DNA from: Symbiodinium natans
Taxonomy: Eukaryota; Sar; Dinophyceae; Suessiales; Symbiodiniaceae
Assembly: GCA_905221605.1 (NCBI GenBank)
Contig: CAJNDS010000202.1
Coordinates: forward strand, 248,001-312,000
Length of the DNA stretch: 64,000 nt
Direction of reading: 5' to 3'
The notes beneath the pieces were generated by a model. It was not told where the DNA came from and searched no databases. It worked only from the letters and a program-made list of their open reading frames with translations. The position numbers and the translations under genes are program-made. Numbering within the stretch: position 1 is the stretch's first letter; the number at the start of each line of letters is the position of its first letter. Positions 47,801-56,107 of the stretch are shown here, piece by piece.

Positions 47801-50800
47801 CACTCACTCAGCTACGAAGGCTCGAGGGTGCGCAGGATGTTAGCGAAGTCGGCGCTTTGTCCTCCCAAAAAAAACCGTAGGAGGACTGGTGAGGTTGACT
47901 TTTCGGGATGTTGCCCCCTTATACTAACAGCCCTTAATAGGGACTATAGCACACCCTACTAGAGTCCCTACTAAGGGCTCTTGGTATAATGGGGGAGCAA
48001 CTAACAGCCCTTAATAGGGACTATAGCACACCCTACTATCATCCCTACTAAGGGCTCTTGGTATAAGGGGGAGCATCCCAAACTGATGAGGTTGACGTAG
48101 GGGCTGAAGTACCCTTGCCCCCAAAAAAAGCTAGGCTTTTTACACATGGTAGGATTCTATATAACCGAAGAGGCTTGGTATCTCAGTAACCATATTACAA
48201 TAAGGGCACACCTTTGTTTGGGTTGGTTAGTGTATAAGGGACACCTTGAACCAAAAAAAGGGTAAAAGGATACCACTTGGCTACCATAGAAGGTTAGATG
48301 TTACCTACCCAGTCCCTGAGTTCATAGTGTTCTTAGGGGAGGGGGGTTCAAGGGGGGTATGTAACCCAAGGCCTAATGATACTCCCCACTACTCCCTAAG
48401 GCTCCCTAAGCTTCCTTAAGTTAAACCCTAAACCCTAAACCCTGACCCCTAAACCCCCCATGAACCTCCCTTAAGAAGCCCATAGTCGTTTAAGCATAGG
48501 GCTTCGGAGGCCAAAACGTGGGCCTGACCTTCTCTTTGAGGGAGTTTTGGGGGGGTTCGGGTTGAGGGTTCCTCAACCCTAAACTACACCGAAAACCAGA
48601 CCCTAAACCCTAAACCCTAAACCCTTGAAATCCATTGAACTGTGGCCTGGACCAGGGTCAGGAGCCTCCACGCTCACTGCAGGCCAGCAGCCCAATTCCT
48701 GCCAAAACTGCGCCCATGTGAAGCTGCCCGGCTGGTCCTCTCTTCGGGTAGTTAGGGTTTAGGGTCTAGGGTTTAGGGTTTGAGGTTTAATTGGGGTTGG
48801 GGTCCTCTCTTCGGGTAGTTGCATGGTCCCTTAATATGGGCCCTTAAACGGGGACCCCGTTATTTACTCTTTATATACCCTACATACATGAGAACCCGTT
48901 AAAGAAGGTCAGAGACCATATTCAGGGACCATGTGAAGCCACCCGGCTGGTCCTCCACGAGCCCGTATAAAGCCCTAACAACCCGCAACCCTAGAGTTTA
49001 GGATCTGGGGTTTGGGGTGTACAGGCTAAAACATAAACCCGGTTCTGAACCCTCAGCTTGACAAACCCTTGAACCACCTGCCTAGCTGGAGACGTGTCGG
49101 GTTTAGGCTTAGCTTCAGGGGTTGAGGGGCTGAGGGGGGCTTTTGGGGGACGGATGTGGGACTTTGAGGTAGGGCTGATTTGTCCCAGCCTAAAACATAA
49201 TAACCAGCACCATCCGCGTTGCCTACAATACCCAAACCCTAGACCCCAAACCCTAAGCTCCAAACATTGTACAAGTCCTACCGGCCCTTCTTTGGGTGTG
49301 CTGGGAGAGGACACATGAGCGTCTGGTCCTCCTAGAACCTTAATAAAAAACAATATTGTCCACATCCTCTTGGGTTTTTTTATATAAACAAACATAAAAA
49401 ACCTAATTTCAAGGGGGATATAGTAGTGTCTGGTCCTCAGCCGCGATGTACAAATGGCTCGGGGTCAGCCAAGGTGGTCCAGCCCAATGCGTGCGAAGTG
49501 TCACGGGCAAGGGCTGGATGTGCACGGCAGTTTTGGAAACTCCTTAACTACTATTAGGGTTTAGGGTTTAGGGTTTAGGGTTTAGGGTTTAGGGTTTAGG
49601 GTTTAGGGTTTTGCTTAAGAACCCCAAAAGAATAAACAAATAATAATCCCTTTAGTGACCTTGGTTAGGAAGAATATTATGTTTTTTTTCGGGGTTCTTA
49701 AGAAATTGGTAGTTAAGGCCGTGTAGGCTTGTAGGGTTTAGAGTCTAGGGTTTAGGGGTAGAAGTTCTTTTGAGGGTAAAAGATATAAGGCTTAGGGTTC
49801 AGGGGTCTAGGGTGGCGAGCGATGAGTTTAACTCTGTGCTGACAGGCTACGGACCGGTTGCAGGAGAGTGCGCAACTGACCAGAGCTACTGTCAAAGACG
49901 CCCACTGCCACCCACATCTTCTCGCGAAGCATGCCGATCATGCTCTTCCTCTGTTCCTGGGCGTTCGTGACATGTGAGCTGAGCTGCTGTGTGAGTCCCC
50001 TAAACCCTAAACCCTAAACCCTAAACCCTGAACCCTAAACCCTAAACCCTAAACCCTAAACCCTAAACCCTAAACCCTAAACCCTGAACCCTAAACGTTC
50101 CAGGTCAACTCCAAGGTTCCGGCTTCATGTCTGCCAGGATCCGCCGCGCCCTCTGCGTGGCAGCAAGAAGCGGGCGCATCTCGGCCGCAGTGTCCGCCTT
50201 GGTAACCCAGTAACATTACAATAAGGGCACCCTTTTTGGGGGTTTAGGGTTTAGGGTTTAGGGTTTAGGGTTTAGGGTTTAGGGTTTAGGGTTTAGGGTT
50301 TAGGGTTTAGGGTTTAGGGTTTAGGGTTGGAACCCAGAACCCCAAAAAGGGTAAAGGGCACCACTGGGCTACCAGGCAGCAGTGAGCATCGGCAGCAGGA
50401 GGTCCCTGAGAAACCTTGGGCCATCGGTTTGCAGCACGCCCAGCTGCTTAAACAAGCCCTCGACTTTCGAGTGCATCATCTGTCCTTGGTAGCCCAGCAA
50501 CCATATAAGGCTACCCTTCGTTGGTTTGGTTACTTTACAAGGTACCCTTTTTAAAGTTGGATACTTCATAAGGGAACCCTGAACCCCCCAAAAAATGGAA
50601 GAAGGGTACCACTGGGCAACCAAGGTGTCGGAATCCCAACCCTAAACCCTAAACCCTAAACCCTAAACCCTAAACCCTAAACCCTAAACCCTAAACCCTA
50701 AACCCTAAACCCTAAACCCTAAACCCTAAACCCTAAACCCTACACCCCACTAACCTACCAAGTGTCTGAATCGCAGGCTGAGGCCCTCAGCGTAGCCCTG

Positions 50801-53800
50801 CAGCATCTTTGCCATGGCCTCGTCGACCATGTACACCTGGAGGTTACGAAAATTAGGTTTAGGGTTTAGGGTTTAAGGTTTAGGATTTAGGGTTTAGGGT
50901 TGAGGTTGAGAAGGGTCCCAATAAGGTACCCCTAAGTTCGGAAACCCCCACCTGATCTGCTGCTGCATGGAGTTTGCCACTCTCAGTCGGGATTGCTGGC
51001 AGCACGCGAAGGTTTTGAAGCAGCGTCGGCTGCGCATTCACCTTGGCGTCCCCTTGAAGGTAGCCAAGCGATTAAGGGAACTGATTCTTTTCGGGACTGC
51101 GCAGGTTGCTCTCGAATGGGGTGCGCCCAAGTATGTTGACTTCCAAGCCCAGCTGAAGGTCGAAAGTTCTCGGAAAAGTTAATTGTCTGACAATACTCGA
51201 TGTTTGTCTAATTACCCTAAATTCTAGAAACCCTACACCCTGAACCATCATGGTTCCGACTCTCAACATCACAGAGAAACACATTCCGAAACTCTCCTCG
51301 GTCTGTGGACCTAGGAAGACTCTAAGACCAGATAAGCTGCCATGTTGGAAGCCACCACCTGGGATCTTGCTGAGGTACCGTTAGACACGGCAATTGCTCT
51401 CAAGTATATATGGGTTCAGGTATACATAAAGATGTAATGAACAGGCCCTTCACCCTAAACCTTGTAAACCCTAAACCCTAAACCCTAAACCCTAAACCCT
51501 AAACCCTAAACCCTAAACCCTAAACCCTAAACCCTAAACCCTAAACCCTAAACCCTAACCCAGCCACGTGGAACAGCAAGTGGAGCAACCCGAGGTCCGC
51601 GTCGGAGCGCTTCCGGGCGGGGGCATCCTCCCGGGACAGGCGGCTCAAACCTCAGCTAGGGGGAGCTTCCTCTGAAGGCTCCGATGTGTAGGGTTTAGGG
51701 TTTAGGGTTTAGGGTTTAGGGTTTAGGGTTTAGGGTTTATAGAGTTTAGGGTTTATAGAGTTTAGGGTTTAGGGTTCTGGGTTTATAGAGTTTCGGGTTT
51801 AGGGTTCAGGGTTTATAGAGCTTCGGGTTTAGGGTTTAGGGTATAGGGTTTGGGGTATATAGCTTCTGTGGGTTGAACACTGGTGGATATATATATATAT
51901 AGGTATATATATATATATATATATGGGTTTAGGGTTTGGGGTTTAGGGTTATTGTACCCTTCATAACAATATTGACAGGTACTGTACAGTGTTTCAGTCG
52001 TGCTTGCAGCTTCGCATGTCAGAAAAAGGAGAGAGCGTGATTACGAAGGCATCGAAGAGACATTCGACGGCAATGCCAGCGTCGAGGTTCGGGATGTGCA
52101 GAGCTGTTGCGAGCTGGCTGCTCAATCCTAGTTCATGGTTGGGATCGTATGAAAAATTTAAAAATTATACTCCTTATTGGGTTTAAGTACCCTTAAAAAT
52201 GTAAAATGTTACCCAACTATGACCAAGAATCCTTCCGCCGGGATGTATCGCCTGCCTCGGTTCAATACTCCTTCCAACCTGAGTTGTCCAGCTGCTGCTG
52301 AAAGAATTCCAAAAGAATGATGTGTGGCTTTGGGGCTTGCGTATCCCTGTTGATGGCTTATTTGCTCCCGCTGGCCATTGACTCTTCCGTGTTCAATCTA
52401 GGAGTTTACGATGATAAGGGACTCCTAATCACCCCTCAAAAAAGTAGTATCCCCTTATAACAAGGACCCCAATAACGTACCTCTGATATCGTAAAACCCC
52501 CCATTGTCCAGGCAGCTCCTTCTTGATGTCTGCGCTCAAGTGCGTGTCGACTCCTGCGGGAAGCTCCGGGCGAACCACCTCTGTCGGCGACACCAAGATG
52601 TAGCTGCCCTTGTGCTGCGCCAGAAGAAAGTTTCGCTTCGCAAGCACCTGCATGAGAAACTGCGTAATTACCAGGAAACTGAGACATTGACGTGGCCAGA
52701 CCTTTCAGAAGCCACCATGACCACACACAACCTTTTAGAATCTGAGGTCCCTCAAAGCTGTAGGCCCGAAGCCCACGTGAAAGAGTTCAACCCTTACAGG
52801 GATTACCTGAAAATCTCTTTACCTACAGTTTTATAAGTTATACCTACTAATTAAGGGTAGCTACTACTAGATCTCAGGAAAAATAGACTCCTAGGTAGGG
52901 CTTATGGTTTCAGAACTCTTTGGCAGCCACTCACCTGCATGATCGTCCGGGGAGACTCCGCAAAGAACTCGGCAGTCTCGCCGGGCAAAGGGATCAGGGA
53001 ATAGAGGCGCTTGAAGGCATCCCTGAGCGTGCGGAGCTTGGGGTTTGAAGGGTTTTTTAGGGTTTATCTGAAAACTCCAAAGTGGTTCTTTTCTGGGATA
53101 GTGAAAGGCGGTTATAGCATAAGACACCAAGAAGGTACTGCATCAGGAGCCTTTAGGTAGGGTTGTACTGCTTTTGGGATTTCAGGAGACTGTACGGGGT
53201 TGGTTGGATCTGGGAGGCCCTTCAACCTTTGAAAAGATTCCTAAATACGGTCCTCTTCATCCCAATAAGGGGAAATATCAGAACTCCCAAGGGCCTACCG
53301 AGGGATGCTTTTGAGGCTGTCAGGGTTGATCGTCAACTCCGGACAGGCGAGTCTCATGCGCTGAGCGCTGTCAGCACAAGCCAGCGCACTTGTCGCAAGC
53401 TCCTCCCGGAGACGGCAATTGAAAGGCCCAAACCCTAAACCCTAGACCCTGAATCCTGAACCCTAAACCCCTTTTGTAAGGAATGAGGGAATGGGGTACC
53501 TCGTAGCTTATAGGCAAGAGCTCTTATCTCGAGATACCTGTTAGAGCAGTGCCTAGATCCACTGCCCTTAAAGCACCAGTAAGCGGGTTGATCTTTGGCT
53601 CTCGGCTGCTTGGCAAAGCATCTAGGTTGCGGAGGGTTGAAGCGAAACCCTAAACCCTAAACCCTAAACCCTAAACCTTAAACTCTAGCTCTCAGGTTGC
53701 GCTCTGCTGGGCCGCGCCTCGATCAAGTTGCAGAAGACGTTGGGCAGCTCACGCCTGTCTGGAACCATTTGGGTTTAGGGTTTAGGGTTTAGGGTGTAGG

Positions 53801-55874
53801 GTTTAGGGCGCGGCCTTTTTCCTGTTCCTCTGGCGGCTTCAATCGTTTGGGATGCGTCTGGTGAGTCTAGGGTCCTGAATGGGTTTGCGGTAACGGGCTT
53901 CGGATGCGGCAGCCTCAACAGCCGAAACCAACCCTACCACATGAGCAGTGCCTCGAAGACCTGGCAATGCATCAGGATCGTACTGCCTATGACGTTGAGT
54001 CATATCCCCCAAGCCAAGTTGTTAGGTGCAAAGGCTAGTGCTGCTATGGATAGGCGTGTACGTTTCCTCCAGCTCTGGCCTCAGACATTGGTTCAACTGG
54101 TTCTCTGCCAGGATCGCTTCGCGGGAGGACGGCACGGCCCAGTCAGCTTGAAGTATGAAGCGGAACCTCTCGCGAGGCTGCGTCATCTAACCGGCTGAGT
54201 TTTCCAGTGAAAAGTTTAGCTTTGGGCTTTCAGGGGGCTTCTAGTACTTCGAGAACTACTGGCAGGCTCAGAGTACTTACAACCCCAATCCAATCATAAC
54301 CGCACTTATAAGTCCCCTAAGTCCTCTAAATAGGTTATAAGTAGACTTCTAATCGGGGTTATAAGTACCCATGAACCTCCAAGTAAAGTTCAAAGGTCAC
54401 CGACTCAACACCTGCAAGGAAGCGAGGGCGAGGCTATAGGCTACAGTGTAGACTTTTCGGCCTCCGGGTGCCCGTCGTGAAAAAGGGCATGTGGTTCAAG
54501 GCAGGGATTCAGAGTTTAGGAACCTTAAGGGTATTCACAAACCTTAAGGCTCCAAAGAGCCTTAACATAGGTATTATTTGCAGACTTGAGACCCCACTGT
54601 GGGTGTTATGTGTATACTTGGATCCCGAAAAAGGTACTCTCCCGATCAAGAAAGCAACCTTGCGAGACCGTAAAAGGAAGCCCCCATCGAGCCCCTCGTT
54701 GTCCACCAGCCCGGTCCCAACACCAAACTCCCCACCTTTGGAGTAGACCCTGGAAAAAAAGTATATACTTTTTCGGTATAAGTATCTATAGTAGGAACCC
54801 AGAACCAAAAAAAGTATTAAAGTATAGTACTCCAAAACCCAGAAACTGCTTACTCAACTCTAGGCTGGCCCCCTTAGGCCCTCTGAAAAAAGATTCCTGA
54901 ATATATCCTCTTAAGCCCAATAAGGGAAAGTATAAAATAGCCCCTTAGGCCCTCTGAAAAAGGATTCCTGAATATATCCTCTTAAGCCCAATAAAGGAAG
55001 TATAAAATAGCCCCAGGGCCTACCCTAAACTCTTGAAGGGTTTTGGCTTAGGGCAGCTCTGGGTGTGGAGATTCGACCCGGTCTTGGTAGCTCAGGCGCC
55101 CGTAAGAGCGCAGTGGAAGCCAAGCAAATGCTGGGAGCTGCTCCATGACATTCCTGACGGCTTTTGCGGGTTTAAGGGCTTGTTTAGGGTTTTTTTTAGG
55201 GTTTAGGGTTTAGGGTCCCATAGAGCCATCAGAAACCATTTGGCAAAATGCCCCCCCATGAGGTCTTCTGTGTTTAGGGTGTACAGGGTATACAGAATCC
55301 GAATAAAAACAACAATTTGGGGGGCTGCCTCCCAGGGCCATCGAACACAAAGCCTGCAGGGTTCGGGCTCAGGGCTTATCGCTTACTGCTTATAGGGCTT
55401 ACATCTTACGGCTTAGGGCTTAGGGGCTGCTGAGCCAAGCTAAACGAAGTTACCACGACGTGGATCTCTTTCATACACAAGATTTTCGTTTTAAAGTGAA
55501 GCTCGTTTATAATCAAGGCCCATGCACGCACCCTAAGCCCTAAACCCTATCGGCCTGCAAAAGGTGACCTGTGCATGTCTTGTGGCTTATGCTGCCTTCG
55601 GGGCGTGCGGTCGTTTCAAGAACATCCTCCGAGGCCGGGTCTCGAAGCGCATTGCGACTACAGGCTTCTTCATGGCAGTCTCAATACCTGGGACTCTATA
55701 TACCTATAGTTTAGTAGTCATTCACTACACTTAATCAGCATAGGGCATGACCCATGAAACTGTAGGTAAAGGGGGTCCCAAGTAAGCCCTGTGGCTCGGA
55801 ACAGGCGAAAGTAGTTCTTTGTAGCTGTGGAGCGCTGCGCGTTGTAGACGAGCCGGCAGTTCGCCGGCCATGCT
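44640..55874 (-). CDS. Sacsin/NO VEIN-type protein, C-terminal part, more than 20 exons
   Basis: Minus-strand exons, 5' to 3': 55874-55788, 55679-55596, about 55163-55078 (QLPAFAWLPLRSYG), 54177-54062 (FRFILQADWAVPSSREAILA), 53982-53938, 53754-about 53692, 53434-53299, 53022-52935 (SLIPLPGETAEFFAESPRTI), 52647-about 52510 (AKRNFLLAQHKGSYILVSPT), about 52330-52215, about 52132-51990, about 51170-50952 (LLQNLRVLPAIPTESGKLHA), 50836-50759, 50479-about 50378, 50197-about 50105, about 49990-49862, about 49535-49325 (split), about 48735-48650, about 47840-47825, about 47490-47405, about 46260-46142, 45983-about 45182, about 45080-44993, 44903-about 44820 and about 44727-44640. The 'FILQADW.VPSSRE' and 'IPTESGKL' patterns are hallmarks of plant NO VEIN-like relatives of sacsin, which carry a GHKL/HSP90-type ATPase upstream. 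That ATPase is not visible between here and the cyclin gene, so this copy is 5'-truncated or unusually short. Several joins close in exact phase, including GC-AG introns. Confidence 0.68.
44730..44812. repeat. Microsatellite (TATG)n(TG)n between two exons
   Basis: About 13 TATG and then about 13 TG units. It separates two exons of the sacsin/NO VEIN-type gene. In the coding strand the frame remains open through it as His-Thr and Ile-His-Thr-Tyr repeats, so it is either intron or a low-complexity insertion in the protein. An ACGATGCAG| acceptor lies just after it. Confidence 0.9.
45156..45983 (-). CDS. Largest exon of the sacsin/NO VEIN-type gene
   Basis: An open frame extends from 46061, but residues before 45983 are translated from a family B element and a TGTGTCCAG| acceptor lies at 45984, so the exon starts at 45983 and is in phase 0 with the upstream exon 46260-46142 (PFYAKYFPANKDAVASTAAV, GNMLFIL). 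Motifs: LARMLCTSPWLPAWSADRLL (the repeated 'S.WLP' signature of the family), FLDLAKTPTAKIIVRTL, LFREWGVPSEFGWDVYLDVL. The frame ends in TAA at 45156, but a GC donor at about 45182 (AAACAG|GCTTTA) joins to a downstream exon (IVWRVVAILGKLPIDEDVDD), so that stop is probably intronic. Confidence 0.65.
   Translation of the reverse strand, partial: VVPASLARMLCTSPWLPAWSADRLLTPGDGWVPVTGRGEETARSCKFLASSCFHSSVQQLAEKWPFLDLAKTPTAKIIVRTLKYHSSSPEQVWSIREMAKVYKALWWACYTESIWYTSPELGEQPSPAACEVRHHLIHEPWIFLPNHRRGSLNASHEEQGTFLPAKSLALYDRSGLLSDRQFDGVSGDMVWTVSQSVCSRTVKEHYKDPDVRALFREWGVPSEFGWDVYLDVLRTVDGLVSAKSQDHVWDQDKTLHLDRIRKQALSLVGHNDSEP
46019..46126. mobile_element. MITE-like element, family B, in an intron
   Basis: Ends GGGACGTTCCCCCTTATACT and TGTTAGTACAAGGGGGAACA. 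It lies wholly within the intron between exons 46260-46142 and 45983-45182 and makes up most of it. Confidence 0.8.
46272..46600. repeat. Telomeric array grading into (TTATAGGG)n
   Basis: About 20 TTTAGGG units (46276-46470), then about 16 units of the 8-bp variant TTATAGGG with TTGTAGGG interruptions (46465-46595). The switch is abrupt. Confidence 0.95.
46615..47235. repeat. AT-rich island of short inverted and direct repeats
   Basis: About 620 bp of strongly AT-rich DNA in an otherwise balanced region. TTTAAAGTAAAATTGATAAA-like motifs recur at about 46618, 46768, 46909 and 47098, and in inverted form at about 46965 and 47173. A GTGGAGTCTCACAAAAC motif recurs at 46667 and 46811 and inverted at 47037. 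A (TA)n tract follows at 47230-47275. Lysine- and isoleucine-rich frames here are not supportable as genes. It lies within the span of the sacsin/NO VEIN-type gene, presumably intronic. Confidence 0.8.
47652..47821. mobile_element. MITE-like element, family A, with telomeric insert, intronic
   Basis: Ends CTTAGTTGCGGAGTGCAC and GTGCACTCACTCAGCTACGA-type counterparts (the latter read on the minus strand) match the copy at 23791. Between TTCAGTTCTAGTAG and GGGATAAGAGTATCCCC, contiguous in the other copies apart from a few bases, stand about 58 bp of TTTAGGG-like repeat (47706-47763). On the minus strand GTAGCTGAGTGAG could be the donor and CAACTAAG| the acceptor. Confidence 0.78.
47905..48081. 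mobile_element. MITE-like element, family B, head-to-tail double copy
   Basis: GGGATGTTGCCCCCTTATAC starts the unit; ACTAACAGCCCTTAATAGGG and CTAAGGGCTCTTGGTATAA each occur twice. It is a 1.7-fold tandem copy of the B element. Confidence 0.75.
48174..48290. mobile_element. MITE-like element, family F (uninterrupted copy)
   Basis: TTGGTATCTCAGTAACCATA start and GATACCACTTGGCTACCATA end. The middle reads GTTTGGGTTGGTTAGTGTAT, mildly telomere-like. Template for comparison with 50198-50374. Confidence 0.68.
48729..48815. repeat. Telomere-like block flanked by a 20-bp direct repeat
   Basis: GGTCCTCTCTTCGGGTAGTT occurs at 48734-48753 and again at 48801-48820, with about 47 bp of TTTAGGG-like repeat between. 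It resembles an insertion with target duplication. It lies next to the exon reading FTWAQFWQELGCWPAVSVEA of the sacsin/NO VEIN-type gene. Confidence 0.8.
48822..48932. mobile_element. Palindromic element between two copies of exon sequence
   Basis: CATGGTCCCTTAATATGGGC and ATATTCAGGGACCATG are inverted ends. The segment lies between two near copies of CATGTGAAGC..CCCGGCTGGTCCTC (48715 and 48930), which on the minus strand encode the same peptide start, so an exon segment was duplicated around the insertion. Confidence 0.65.
49331..49428. mobile_element. MITE-like element, family E, introner-like
   Basis: Shares CACATCCTCTTGGGTTTTTT and the GGGGGATATAG end with 26868-26958. It is bounded by the direct repeat GTCTGGTCCTC (49321 and 49428). 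On the minus strand the exon reads SHLYIAAEDQ up to the repeat and EDQTLMCPLPAHPKK after it, so removing the element plus one repeat restores a continuous frame. Confidence 0.7.
49530..49712. mobile_element. MITE-like element, family G, telomeric insert inside its end
   Basis: Right end GGGGTTCTTAAGAAATTGGTAGTTAAGG (49696-49723) predicts a left end of the form CCTTAACTACT..GCTTAAGAACCCC. The left end has exactly this, but split by about 60 bp of TTTAGGG repeat (49552-49611). The copy at 30530 (TTCTTAAGCAAGTAGTAG) shows the undivided sequence. Confidence 0.75.
49998..50095. repeat. Telomeric array (CCCTAAA)n
   Basis: About 13 units, a few CCCTGAA, between two exons of the sacsin/NO VEIN-type gene (49990-49862 and 50197-50105), so it forms the core of an intron. 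Confidence 0.95.
50198..50374. mobile_element. MITE-like element, family F, centre replaced by telomeric array
   Basis: Ends TTGGTAACCCAGTAACATTA and GGCACCACTGGGCTACCA match other F copies. About 92 bp (50238-50329) in the middle are pure TTTAGGG repeat. On the minus strand it lies between exon 50479-50378 and exon 50197-50105, and the frame joins in phase 0 across a GC-AG intron made of this element. Confidence 0.8.
50486..50632. mobile_element. MITE-like element, family F
   Basis: TTGGTAGCCCAGCAACCATA start and GGTACCACTGGGCAACCAAG end. Together with the telomeric array 50638-50748 it makes up the intron between exons 50836-50759 and 50479-50378. Confidence 0.75.
50638..50748. repeat. Telomeric array (CCCTAAA)n
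   Basis: About 15 near-perfect units within an intron of the sacsin/NO VEIN-type gene, next to a family F element. The donor GTAGGTTAGTGGGGTGTAGGG runs straight into it. Confidence 0.95.
50837..50951. mobile_element. MITE-like element, family D, coincident with an intron, telomeric centre
   Basis: On the minus strand the intron starts GTGGGGGTTTCCGAACTTAG after GATCAG and ends TTTTCGTAACCTCCAG before GTGTACATG. These are the inverted ends of family D. Both exons read in phase 0 (GKLHAAADQ then VYMVDEAMAKM). The middle (about 50854-50912) is TTTAGGG-like repeat, absent from the D copies at 34464 and 52405. Confidence 0.82.
51465..51560. repeat. Telomeric array (CCCTAAA)n
   Basis: About 14 near-perfect units between exon candidates of the sacsin/NO VEIN-type gene. 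An opposite-strand TTTAGGG/TTTATAGAG block follows at 51689-51870 and a (TA)n tract at 51887-51925. Confidence 0.95.
52143..52215. mobile_element. MITE-like element fragment, family H, intronic
   Basis: CTTATTGGGTTTAAGTACCC and CCTTAAAAATGTAAAATGTT match the end of 42412-42598. It lies between two exons of the sacsin/NO VEIN-type gene. Confidence 0.6.
52405..52505. mobile_element. MITE-like element, family D (uninterrupted)
   Basis: GGAGTTTACGATGATAAGGG start and GATATCGTAAAACCCCCC end. It directly follows the exon 52647-52510, whose donor is unclear; the element probably supplies the start of the intron. Confidence 0.65.
52803..52890. mobile_element. MITE-like element, family C, intronic
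   Basis: TTACCTGAAAATCTCTTTAC, TTATACCTACTAATTAAGGG and AGCTACTACTAG match 22238-22346 in part. It lies in the intron between exons 53022-52935 and 52647-52510. Confidence 0.6.
53136..53298. mobile_element. MITE-like element, family K, intronic
   Basis: GAAAAGATTCCTAAATACGG...CCCAATAAGGGGAAATATCA...GGGCCTACC is shared with 54868-55022 (AAAAAGATTCCTGAATATAT, CCCAATAAGGGAAAGTATAA, GGGCCTACCC). On the minus strand the exon 53434-53299 ends at CCTCG|GTAGGCCC, so the element end supplies the donor. Confidence 0.62.
54269..54391. mobile_element. MITE-like element, family I
   Basis: TACTTACAACCCCAATCCAA start, TTATAAGTACCCATGAACCT end; sister of 33655-33776. It lies between exons 55163-55078 and 54177-54062 of the sacsin/NO VEIN-type gene. 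Confidence 0.55.
54868..55022. mobile_element. MITE-like element, family K, internally duplicated
   Basis: CCCCTTAGGCCCTCTGAAAA followed by AGATTCCTGAATATATCCTC appears twice in tandem (about 75-bp units). Sister of 53136-53298. Confidence 0.65.
55686..55790. mobile_element. MITE-like element, family C, intronic
   Basis: TACCTGGGACTCTATATACC and TGTAGGTAAAGGGGGTCCCA are inverted ends. On the minus strand it sits between exons 55874-55788 and 55679-55596 and makes up nearly the whole intron. Confidence 0.72.
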
Positions 55875-56107
55875 CTGATCGAAATCTCGTATTAATTGGG
55901 CTTGCACGGGCAGTGAAACAGTTCATCTCCGATCCCGGAGCGGGCCTGATAACAATTCAACAGCACAATTCGAAAGAAATGGCGGAGACTGTTGAGTCCT
56001 GCCTCCTACCGAGTGTGAAGCCCAGAAAGGCCTAAGGAAATATCGTTAAAGTATATGAGGGGGTTTATGATGCTGGGGTTTATGATGCTTGGGGCTTAGG
56101 GTTTAGG

